Below are positions 11,140-21,044 of a DNA stretch of 64,000 bases, one piece after another (the first letter of the stretch is position 1; every line of letters begins with the position of its first letter). The notes beneath the pieces were generated by a model. The model had not been told where the DNA came from. It saw nothing but the letters and a program-made list of their open reading frames with translations, and did no database searches. The stretch covers positions 1-64,000 of the forward strand of contig JAINUW010000472.1 of the NCBI GenBank assembly GCA_020205615.1, given 5' to 3'. The stretch comes from Panax quinquefolius (Eukaryota > Streptophyta > Magnoliopsida > Apiales > Araliaceae). A program made the position numbers and the translations under genes.

Positions 11140-12621
11140 TGTTAGTTCCCGGAGGCACAATAGATATCTAGAAGGGGGGGGGGGGGTTGAATAGATATTT
11201 AAAAACTTTTCTTTTAAATGGTTTAGAATGATTGTGATTAATGCACAGCGGAATGAATATATAGTAAACCTTCTTTTAGATATCTTGAGTTAATGAGAGT
11301 AAGACAGTTATGACAGTTATAGCAGTTATAGAAGACACAACTATTTTAAGTGGTTCAGAGTACTTAAAGCTCCTAATCCACTCTTCTACTCCTTGAGTAG
11401 GGAATCCACTAAGGATGTCTGTTACACTTCTTGAATCTAATAGATTCCTTCTAGACCAGCAGTCTAGGCACTTCTTAGTTCACTCTTGAACTCTTCAAGT
11501 CCAGCAGACTTGGTTCTTTACAGTTCACTTAGAACTCTTCAAGTCCTTCAGACTTGGAACTTCTCACTTCAGTTGATGGGTTGTTGTTGAGATCGTGATT
11601 GGTGCTACTCAGTTGCTATTAAGTACTTGTTAGAAAGAACTGAGTAACTTAGCAAGCTTTCTATCTTTCTTGGATCGTAGAGTTGAGCGTTGAGTGTTAT
11701 TTCTCGTTTTTGTTTTAATACTTGCTTATCTTTCTCATCTGTCTGTGTTCTGTATATATATGATCTTGAAATCTATCCGTTGAAGCCTTTTGAAGAAGCA
11801 TTAAATGCGTTTGACCTTTCTAAACTTTGATGGAGACTTTTCTGCACATCTTCTGAATTTCACTCTAGCCCACTGACACATCAGACTGCTTTCTCACCTA
11901 ACACTTGAAAAGGTGTTTTTCTCTGCCCAATGGTCCTTTTCTTAGCTTTTTGAATATGTTCCTTTTGATCAATACTAAGGATATCTTTTGTACCGTTGGG
12001 ACTAATGAGTGCTTCAACATTCAAAATCCAATCCTCATTTGTTGGAATTTGTCTTCAAACAAAAGTTAGGGCTCGATGCTTCTAACACAAGGCAGATGAC
12101 ACTCTACTATCCATATCGTAGTGTCTTGTCATATTGATGCTTGCTCTTAAGAGAACACTATGATTTCTCGTACGAATTTGCACACTACGATCTTTTCACA
12201 CGACAATCATCACTTGCTCATCTTGCAGACTCAACGTTTTCGAGAGCACACTACGATCTCTGAGTTAGCTTCGGCAAACATCTGGACCACTCTACGATTT
12301 CTGAAGAGGTCCTTCAAGGCAAATACACTACGATCTTCTAAGCTCTACGATCTTGCCTTGGCTTTTGCAATCTGTTGATCAGCTTGATAGACTACGATTA
12401 CTGTTGAAGCCTATCTATACATTTCATGATAGATCAACCTAACATCTTTGATCTCTTTATCTATAAATTTGTTTATAGAATGAATAACACTTAAAAGCTA
12501 AGATCAACCTAACAAATTTGATCTATCACTATGTCCTTGTACATATATTCTTTTAAGGACTTTTCATATAATCATGATCATTTACTTTAAACATCAAATC
12601 AAGATATGCATTCTTCCAACA
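11140..12621 (-). repeat. 3' LTR of element A (1482 bp)
   Basis: Plus-strand sequence begins TGTTAGTTCCCGGAGGCACA and ends TTCTTCCAACA. It shares its start, the CTAATCCACTCTTCTACT block and the 'CAAGTCCAGCAGACTTGG' type dyads with the longer LTRs of element C, so it belongs to a related but distinct family. A run of 13 G lies at 11174-11186. Six copies of CTACGAT (12185, 12251, 12292, 12328, 12345, 12392) and one inverted copy (12115) cluster in its last third. Confidence 0.85.
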
Positions 12622-12631
12622 ATCTCCCCCT
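12622..12631 (-). other. Polypurine tract of element A
   Basis: The minus-strand sequence AGGGGGAGAT abuts the LTR terminus. The equivalent site in element C is at 20565-20575. Confidence 0.7.
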
Positions 12632-12827
12632 ATTTGATGTTGACATAACTAAGGAGATTTGTTGTCATGATTATCAATATCTAGATGCATTTTTAGTAAA
12701 GTAAACATGACTTAATATTTTTGTGAGCAGCTAAAATCTAGAGAATAAGCATGATTTTATTGATGTCTGAAGAGTAGATATTACAGATAAGCTTTTCATC
12801 AATAAGAGTTTAAGTTTCAACTTATCT

Positions 12828-15800
12828 CTATTTCTTCGGCCTTTTGATTCTTAGAGGATTTACATATTCCTCAGCTCTCCTCTTTCTGCTTGCTTCTTCT
12901 CTTCTGGCCAAATCTTCCAGCTCACTTGGGCTTAGTCTAGGATTGTGATCATGCCTATTCATGAATGCAAGATCTCCAATTAGCATTATTAGGCCTGTTG
13001 TTGTCACCTCATGAGAGCTGGTAGTTGGCACTTGACTCTTTAATGGTTGAGCCATTAAAACTTCCTGCTAATCAGATCGTTAAGTCTGATGGCTGGATCG
13101 TGGAGTCTGCTGAGTGATATGCCTTGCAGGTGGGTTCCTCAAGGCTTGAGTTTGGAATTGTCCTCTGCCTCTGCCCTTGCCTCCCTGACCTCCCTGATCT
13201 CTTTTGCCTTTATTCTCCCCCTTTATGTCAGCATCAAGGGTTCGAATGTCTTCGAAGAGGCGAGTGACTCCTTGGACAAGCTCATTGAGTTAACTCTAAG
13301 TTTGAGCAATGTCTTCATGATTTTCTTGGATCAAGACATTAGAACGAGTTTCACGTCGTTAAAGAATGTTGAGAACAGTTTATGTCTGCTTTATTTGACC
13401 CATGGAGAAGTCTTGAAACTCTTTGACTACAGTTTGAAGACTTTTGATGCTCTGTATCATTAGATTGTTCTGAGATTCTTGAGTTTTCTATAAGATCAAG
13501 ACAGCATCCCGATGCCTTTTAGCTGCAAGAAAGTGAATATCGTCCCTGTCTTTTATGCTTTGAAGCATTTCTTTGATGATTTCTTTGAGCGTTTTAGAGA
13601 GCTCAGAGCTTATGGAGCTTGGAAGATTGTTTACAGCATTGATCATTGATGTTAATCTCAGCTGGATAAGTGCGGTATGATCTTCAAGACTCTCGTCGAG
13701 TTCCTTGATCACTTTCTCAAATATTGCTGACAAATCAGCCTTTGTGGATAGTTCTGACAGGAGTTCATTTAGTTGAGGAATTTATGAGGGAGGTGGCATG
13801 CTCTTGGATTGCTCTTACAAGGAGTAGAGGGAAAGATCAAGATTGAAGTATTCGTTGCTGGATGAGGAAGGAATATCTGATGGAGGGGCCTGGGTTTGGA
13901 TGTTTAAGGTTGGTGACTCTACAATTTAAGATGGAGACTCTACAATGGGTCTAGATTCAGTGATCGTAGAGTTGATAGGCTATGGGAGCATTAGGGAGTT
14001 GATCTTATTTGGTTCCTCAGTTACAGAATTTTAGGATTCTGTAACTGGAAATTGATTCAGTGGATGAAGAATCACTTCCAACCATCGTGGGAATTCATAA
14101 AATTGATTAAATGAGGATGATGGCAAGTGATTAACTCTAAAAAGAGTTGGGATAGATAGTACCTCAAGTTTGTTCTTTGAGGAAGAACTGTTGGTGAGAA
14201 GCATCTTGGCAAAATTGAATCTCCCTGGGAATCCATTGGCTAGCACTGAGATGGCCGGATACTCTTTCAAACTCTAGAACATGTGATCCCAAGAGTTCAG
14301 AATTTGAGCTTGGTGGAAAGGCATCATAGGTAGATATGCAAACAGTTGTTCATAGTTGGCTCTTCTGTTGCCATCAATGCCCACAGCTATAATCTCTACC
14401 TCATCACCTTCATCCTTTTTTCTGCTTTCGTTGGAGGATTCCGTTATCTCAATGGCCTTATAATGTTCTTGCACAGGTTCCTCTTCATTTCTTCCCGGAA
14501 CCTCTTCTTCTATCATAGAGATGTCATGAGCCTCCCCCTCACTGTGATCATCTTCTTGTACTATCAATAACTACCCCTCAACTTGGGCACTTTCTATAAT
14601 GGGAGTTTCAGCCTCTCCCCCTCAATTGGAGTATCCTCTATTATCAGATCTTCAGGTGTCTCCCCCTCAGTTTGAGCTTTGACTATTTCACTTTTATTTG
14701 TTGGTTCCTTTTCAGCAGTTAATTCTTTGTCTTCCCTCTTTAGTGCTTTCTCATTGACAAGAATATATTTCTTGACCAGTCTCCTTCTTGGCTTTTTAGG
14801 CTGAGCCACAGCCTTAGGACTTTCTTCAGTTTTATCCTTCTTATCAGCCAAAATGTTTGTTGCAGCTACTTCCTTGTTTGGTCTGGTCTCTACGATCAGC
14901 AAAGACTCTACGATCGAAGAGATTGATGGCCTTTTGGTCTTGTGGCTGATTTTATTCTTTTTCAGCAGCTGAGATATGGTTGCTCTATCTTCTTCTGCCT
15001 CAGCCTACTGTTGCTTCCTTCTTAAGATCCTTAGAGTCTCCATGTCTGAGGACTCTACGGGCTTATCGGTAGTGGATCCTTGAGGTTCTTCTGTAGTTCT
15101 GGCTTTCAGCTTCCTTTTCCCTTTGTTTTTTCTGATTAAAGCAATGGGTTCTTCCTGGTTAGCTTCTTCTTCTTCTCCAGTTTCTTTGACAACTGACATG
15201 TTCCCTGGCACTCCTGATTCCTTTATTTTGCCAGTTCTTCCATTGGATTCAGACATCATCTTCACATTTTCAGCTGGATTCCTTTTTTAGTTTTTAAATA
15301 ATTGCTGGGTCATTCGTCGATTTGGATTGATAGCTTCTCCTTCATCATCCTCAATTAGGTCACCAACAGCATCCTATAGGATAATGCTTATAAATCATCC
15401 GTAGAGCATCTTCTGTGAGCTCTTTATTTTCTTTGAGCTTATTAACCACTTCCCAATCCATTCAAGTAATAGAGCCCTATAGTTAAGTTGTATTTTATAA
15501 CATATGGCAGTCATGAGTTTGAATTGTACCTCATTCACAGAGTCATGACCTGAGCTCTTACAACATATACATTTTCCAACAATATCAGCTAGAAACTCAT
15601 ACCTCTGTGGAAACTCCTTCTTCTTGTATCCTTTGACAGAGGGTGATTTCTTGTGTTGCATCTTCTTGAGACCCTTATGGAAGTCTATGCCATCTAAGGA
15701 TGGTTACCCTTCAGATTTGAGGCCTAGGGCTAGATTGATGTCCTCAGCCTTTAGTCTGATTTGGACGTTCCTGACTTTCGCAGTGATGGTGTTGTTTTCA

Positions 15801-15979
15801 AATACCCCATTATTGTAGAATTCTTTTACCAGCTTTGGGTAAAGCAATGTGTCCGTACCCAAGGCTTCTTCGAGACCTGCCTTCTTCAATAGCGACAACG
15901 TCTTGTGAAATTGAGGTTCAACTGATTTAAACTCGTCAAAACAGAGTCTGTAGCCGGAGATAACACTAGAAGCTGCCAT
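12828..15979 (-). pseudogene. Extra ORF of element A: PF20167-type 'plant transposon protein' with coiled-coil tail
   Basis: The start is taken at the ATG at 15979 because it aligns with the ATG at 23866 of element C. The N-terminal domain has SLLKKAGLEE, YPKLVKEFYNNGVF, then VRNVQIRLKAEDINLALGL, the PF20167 pattern 'xPxLVxEFYxN...VRGxxVxxxxxxIxxxLGL'. Next come KKKEFPQRYEFLADIVGK, IGKWL and EDDEGEAINP, shared with C. The middle (15265-14594) is Lys/Glu-rich. A probable coiled coil lies at 13733-13488 (FEKVIKELDESLEDH...KTLKEIIKEML). A GGQGGKGRGRGQ segment sits near 13140-13200. The C-terminus has two basic clusters (RKRRAEE, RIKRPKK). Several stops and frameshifts break it. Full length would be about 1000 residues. 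Function is unknown. The architecture (domain, acidic linker, coil, RGG-like and nuclear-signal-like motifs) suggests a nuclear or nucleic-acid-binding protein, which is inference. Confidence 0.65.
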
Positions 15980-16250
15980 TGATTTCTTTGCAGGAAGTGA
16001 GACTGACTGAGCTTGCTACTAATTTAGGGTTTCTTCTTGAGAAAGGAAGAGAAAGAGATGATCTTTTCAGATTTCAAAAAGACAGTTTTAATTTGTACTT
16101 GTAACTTCCCTCCCTCTATTTTGCTTAGTGGCAGGTGTCGAATTTTGCTTGGCTCTACGAATCTGACAGAGAAGGATTGTACTGAATTGCCCTTAACCCC
16201 TTCTGAGCTAATGTTTTCTTCAATAGGACTACGATCATTGAGATGGTCCT
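15980..16250 (-). other. Leader just before the extra ORF of element A
   Basis: Untranslated leader of the extra ORF on the minus strand, between the phased array at 16251-16370 and the ATG at 15979. No gene seen. One CTACGAT copy lies at 16229-16235. Confidence 0.5.
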
Positions 16251-16370
16251 TGGAATCGTCGAGTCTGTTCTACCATCATTGAGTCTGTATAGCAGTCGTC
16301 GTGTCTGAGCTGTAATTGTAGAGTCTGAACTACAATCGTTGAGTCTGACTGGCAATCGTAGAGTCTGATC
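16251..16370 (-). repeat. Phased 20-bp array, six units, before the extra ORF of A
   Basis: The plus-strand motif ATCGTNGAGTCTG, or a one- to three-base variant, begins at 16255, 16275, 16295, 16315, 16335 and 16355, exactly 20 bp apart. The 7-nt spacers between copies vary. On the minus strand, the coding sense, this reads CAGACTCNACGAT. The conserved core with variable spacers and constant period is unlike ordinary microsatellite decay. Function unknown; see findings. Confidence 0.8.
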
Positions 16371-16547
16371 AAGTTCTCGTGATGAACCTTTTTGACTTAG
16401 CATTCTTCTCAGTTTAAGGTAGCTTAAGAAGGGCTAACCTCTTTGAATGAATCAAGGGTTAGGTTTGTCCCTGAGGTACTTATTAGAGAGATTGCCTTAT
16501 TTGATACTTGATCATCATAGGGTGCTCCTTTGGTTTTGATGTAATTC

Positions 16548-16604
16548 TGCTATCGTTGAGTCTGCACCGCGATCGTGGAGTCTTCACTGCGATCGTTGTC
16601 ATTG
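16548..16604 (-). repeat. Second phased 20-bp array, three units
   Basis: ATCGTTGAGTCTG starts at 16552, ATCGTGGAGTCTT at 16572 and ATCGTTGTCATTG at 16592, again exactly 20 bp apart. It lies about 180 bp further upstream of the extra ORF than the six-unit array. The last unit keeps only the core. Confidence 0.75.
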
Positions 16605-16707
16605 TATGACACTTTGGTTCTATTATCATGGTCTTCCTTTGATCATGTCTATGATTTCAAACATAGCCTTTAAACCTGTATGGTTAGCACATACTAGAGC
16701 ATATTTT

Positions 16708-17614
16708 TCATGGTTGTAAGTTAAGTATGCCTAGCTCACTTATTAACTTGTTAAATCTGGATTCATCTAGAGGCTTTGTAAAGACATCAACAAGTTGATT
16801 TTCAGTAGGGATATATTGTAAAGATATAGTTCCATTTTGTACATGATCCCTAATGAAGTGATACCTTATTTCTATATGCTTAGTTCTAGAGTGCATGACA
16901 GGATTATGAGTTATAGAAATTGCACTTATGTTATCACAGTGAATAGGAATGGATTTAAATTCAAACCCATAATCTGCTAGTTGATTTTTTATCCATAAGA
17001 TCTCGAAAGCACAAAGAATCGCTCAGTAGTAAATGTATTCAACTTCTGCAATTGAAGTAGACACTGAATTTTGCTTTTTGCTAAACCAGGACACAAAGTC
17101 TGTTTCCTAGCAATTGACAGGTGCCACTGGTACTCTTTCTATCAATTTTGCAGCCTGCAAAATCAACATTTGTGTATCATGTTAGCTCAAATGAGGACTC
17201 CTTAGGATACTAAAGCCCCAAGTGGGGTGTACCTTTGAGATACCTGAAAATCCTCTTTATAGCTGTTAAATGAGATTCTTTAGGACTAGCCTGAAATCTA
17301 GCACAAATGCATGCTGCAAACATTATATCTGGTCTACTGGCAGTTAGATATAAAAGAGAGCCTATCATACCTCTATATTGAGTTATATCAATACTTTTAC
17401 CTTTTTCATCTTTGTCAAGCTTAGTTGCAGGAGCAATTGGGGTTTTCATGGGAGAGGCTGATTCCATGCCATACTTCTTAAGTAAGTCTTTAATGTACTT
17501 GGCTTGGTTGATAAAGATTCCTTCATCAGTCTACTTTACTTGCAGTCCAAGGAAAAAGTTCAGCTCACCCATCATGCTCATTTCAAACTTGCTCTGCATA
17601 AGCTTGGAGAATCT
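16708..17614 (-). pseudogene. Element A pol, 3' piece: end of RT and RNase H
   Basis: Reading resumes after element C with FSKLMQSKFEMSMMGELNFF and a GLQVK block, then a stop. The open part at 17467-17210 has ITQYRGMIGSLLYLTASRPD and HLTAIKRIFRYLKGTP, the connection between reverse transcriptase and RNase H. After a decayed stretch, 16896-16708 carries HSRTKHIEIRYHFIRDHV and PTENQLVDVFTKPLDESRF, the copia RNase H C-terminal signature, and ends in a stop. It continues, in frame across the removed element C, the YVDD-containing half at 29761 and up. Confidence 0.85.
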
Positions 17615-20476
17615 TGTTAGTTCCAAATAGGCACAATAGATCTAGAAGGAGGGGGGGTTGAATAGATCCTTTTACATTCAAATAATTTACCATGTGACAA
17701 ACATAAGAATCTTTTCAAGCACAACGGAATAAGTAAAAGATCTCCTTCATTGATATATTCATAATCATACATACATTGTTTATAGAATTAGTTCAGTAGT
17801 AAGCAGTTAAAACATAAATAGCAATTATAACAGTTAATGTACATAATGTAAATGACATAAAGTAAAAGACACAAGGGGTTTTAATTGGTTCAGAGACTTA
17901 AGCTCCTAATCCACTCTTCTACTTTCAACTAGCAGGATTTCCACTAAGGAAAGGCAGCACCCTGAATCACTAAGATTACTTCAAGGCCAGCAGCCTTGGG
18001 ACTTCAGTTCAATAAGAACTCTTTAAGGCCAGCAGCCTTGGAACTTCTTTAGTTCCCTAGGAACTCTTCAAGCCCAGCAGGCTTGGAACTTCATTTAGTC
18101 CCTCCGAACAAGGACCCCTCAGGCCCTGGCTTCTTGTTGTTGTAGTTTGTTTGTTGTTGGTGCTGAGCTGCTAAGATGTCTTTAAGCTCTAAACATCTTC
18201 TGTACTTAGCAGCTTGGCATGATCTTCCTTGAAGTGTAGTTGAGTGTTGCATGATGCTCAGCTTTTTCAGTTACTCAACCACTTTTGATGATCCCTTGAT
18301 GAACTGCCTTGAAGATCATTCCTCTTGATACTTGATGGCTGCACATGATGGGTTTCTAAGATAACTGTAAGCTCTTCTGCTAGGTACTTAGAAACTTTCT
18401 CATGCTTGCCACCATGATGGCGTTGGTGATCTTCTTTCTTGATACTTGATGTCTTCTCATGATGGACTTGCTAAGATGACTGTGAGCTCTCCTCTATGGT
18501 ACTTAGAGTCTTCTCATGATGGACATCAAGATGACATTGATGCTCTTCTATCTCTTGGCAGTTCAGAACACTCTTTTTGTAATAGAACTCTCACTTCTAC
18601 ATTGTAGAACTCTCACTTCTACTTCTTTCTTTTTCTGTCTCTAAGTGTTCTTGGTGGATCGTAGAGTGAGTCTTTAGACCTTCATTGGTCACTCACTATT
18701 TACGTTGGTTCAGTCCACCACTTCTCCAAACTCAACAACTCCAGCAACCCTCGATCTTTGAAGCTCTTGCGTATTTATACTCCTTTCCAATCCTTCCATT
18801 GGAAAGTAGCTGTTGAAAGCTATTCAAATATCTTCACGGATCTTGAGTTGACTGAGGTAGACTGTAGATGTGACATGCCATACTTTTCTAACACTGCAGT
18901 CTACTGTTTTACCTACCCCGTCAGAGACGTTACTTTAATGTCTTGGGCAGATCGAAGACTTTATTTCCTCCTTCTAATTTCCCGATCAGAGGTTGTCCTT
19001 TTGCATCGATGCTCTCAATAAGCTCTTATTCGAATATTACCCTTCAGATTGAACCGTTGCCAATGCTCAGTCTTTAGCTATTGGAACTCTACGATTCTGA
19101 TGCATGTCTTCATGGACCTGATCGTAGTGTCTTGTTGACTGGTAGAGACAACACTATGATCTTGAAGAGTGTTGATTGGATCTTCAATGTAGAACACCTC
19201 TTCCTTCTCTTGTGCGGTACTTCAACACTTCAGTTTGCCTCAGCAGCTCTCAGATACTGATGGCTTGACTTCTTTGTTCTAGCCCCTTCTGAATAGCAAG
19301 ACACTTCAGATTTGTGGCGTGTCCAGCTCGCTTTCTCCTTGTGATCTCCCGTTAACTTATCATCAATGGACTGACCCAATGCTTAATCACTTTAGCCTTG
19401 TTCTTCAGAAGCTGTCCAGTATTTCTGTATGCACTCTATCAGTTCTTTCTTTGTTTGGCAAACACTATAAGCCTGGTAACTTCCAAGATCGTTGTCTTCT
19501 GTCTGCTTGATAGCTACTGCACTTGCTGACTTTCCTTAGTCAGTTACAGAAGTCTTCTTATGATCTCCTTGTGGAAGACTTCCTCTCAAATGGCTTCAAA
19601 ACTCAATCTTGATGCTGATTGGGTTGGTGCTTATATATTCTATTAGCTTGCATGTCATTCATTGAGTGCTCTCTGGTTTCCTTCAGGTGGGACGTATCTA
19701 TGCAGTGCCAACCAGAGGCTTCATTCCTTTGGATATTCTGGGAGTGCTCATTCATTGAGAATCGTATTTGCTCTACGATTCTTCCTTGGTATTGTGAGCA
19801 CATCTGTTGAGGTCTTAGTTCTGAACTCTATGATTTGACTTTGTCTGTGCCGACACTACGACTCCAAGATCAGATCTTGACACTCTACGATTTCTATCGT
19901 TGTGCTTATTATCTTCATCTGATCTTTCTCGACTACGATCTCTGCCTCCGGTATGATTAGTAGACTCTACGATCCTGAGTGTAGTCTATGATTCTTGACT
20001 TGGATTTGGCGAGATACTTCATTCGGCTCAGAGGCGTGTTTATCTCTCACGATTCGAATATGACTTCCTCAGTAGACTACGGCTCCAAGGAAGTGCTACT
20101 CGATACACTACGATCCTTCCTCGTCTCTCCTGGTAGTCTAAGAACTCTGAGATCTACTATCTTGCAGACTACGATTCTGCCTCAATAGCTCTTGAGTTAT
20201 TCTTTACTCTCCTAGCAGACTACGATTTCTGGTGCAGTGCTCGACGATCAGACAAGCCTATCTGTTACATCATAAGATCAACCTAACATGCTTGATCTTT
20301 CTATATTTATAGTCCTTGTACATCATTTCTTTTTAAGGACTTTATAAAGCTGTTTTACTTATGTAGGATCAACCTAACACATTTGATCAATTCATTCTAA
20401 GTCCTTGTACATATGTTTCTATTATCTATCAAGGGACTTTACAACTTTTCTTAATGCAAGCATACTTGAATATTCA

Positions 20477-20513
<37 letters not shown>

Positions 20514-20564
20514 TAATCAAATCATATATAAATAGGAGTATCATTCACATGTTTATTCCTGACA
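17615..20564 (-). repeat. 3' LTR of element C (2950 bp)
   Basis: Plus strand begins TGTTAGTTCCAAATAGGCAC and ends TTATTCCTGACA. It carries AAGGCCAGCAGCCTTGG-type dyads at about 17960-18080 and at least eight CTACGAT copies (19089, 19773, 19885, 19933, 19968, 20108, 20169, 20220). A TA dinucleotide run occupies about 20480-20511. The plus-strand frames inside (for example 18758-19021, 19319-19510) are not genes. Confidence 0.9.
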
Positions 20565-20575
20565 ATCTCCCCTTA
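20565..20575 (-). other. Polypurine tract of element C
   Basis: The minus-strand sequence TAAGGGGAGAT abuts the 3' LTR. Confidence 0.75.
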
Positions 20576-21044
20576 TTTGATTATAACAAAAATAATAAGT
20601 GCATATGCATGTTATGAATGAATCTTATATACAGTGAGCAGCTGTATTTCTAAAACAGATAATCATGAATGTCATTTAAAATGATGTTGAATTTAATACA
20701 CTGACATTTTACATCCTGGATCCAGAACATACCTAACTAGTTAGAGATGTACCTCTTTGGTTCCATGTATGCTTGCAGGATGTCTGTTGACCCATCTATT
20801 CATCTGTTTGATTTCTTTGCTTCTGCTTCCCTTGGGATATTGACTTCCTTTCTTTTGTTTGCTCCTCTGCAGATGTATGCTCCTCTTCTTCTTCTGGCTC
20901 CCCCTCAGTCTTTGCAAATACAAGCTCATCATCCTTTGGCTCCCCCTCAGATGATGAACCAGCTTCTTCTTCTACTGTCTTCTTCTTTGTCTTCTTGTCT
21001 TATTTCCTTCTGTTCTCCTTGCCCTATCTTGAATACCTTTTAAT

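Noticed and set aside
11174..11186. Run of 13 G as a possible quadruplex
   Set aside because: A single homopolymer whose length varies among the related LTRs (17647, 26837). Likely slippage or sequencing noise.
13089..13463. Plus-strand frame of 124 codons with hydrophobic stretches
   Set aside because: It is the reverse complement of the extra ORF of A (coiled-coil and GR-rich region). The minus strand gives the coherent protein.
16251..16604. The phased 20-bp arrays as a CRISPR-like array
   Set aside because: The repeat core is 13 nt with 7-nt spacers, in a plant retrotransposon leader, with no associated genes.
20480..20511. Long TA run in one LTR of C
   Set aside because: A simple microsatellite length change between LTR copies (shorter at 29691-29707). 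No special structure needed.
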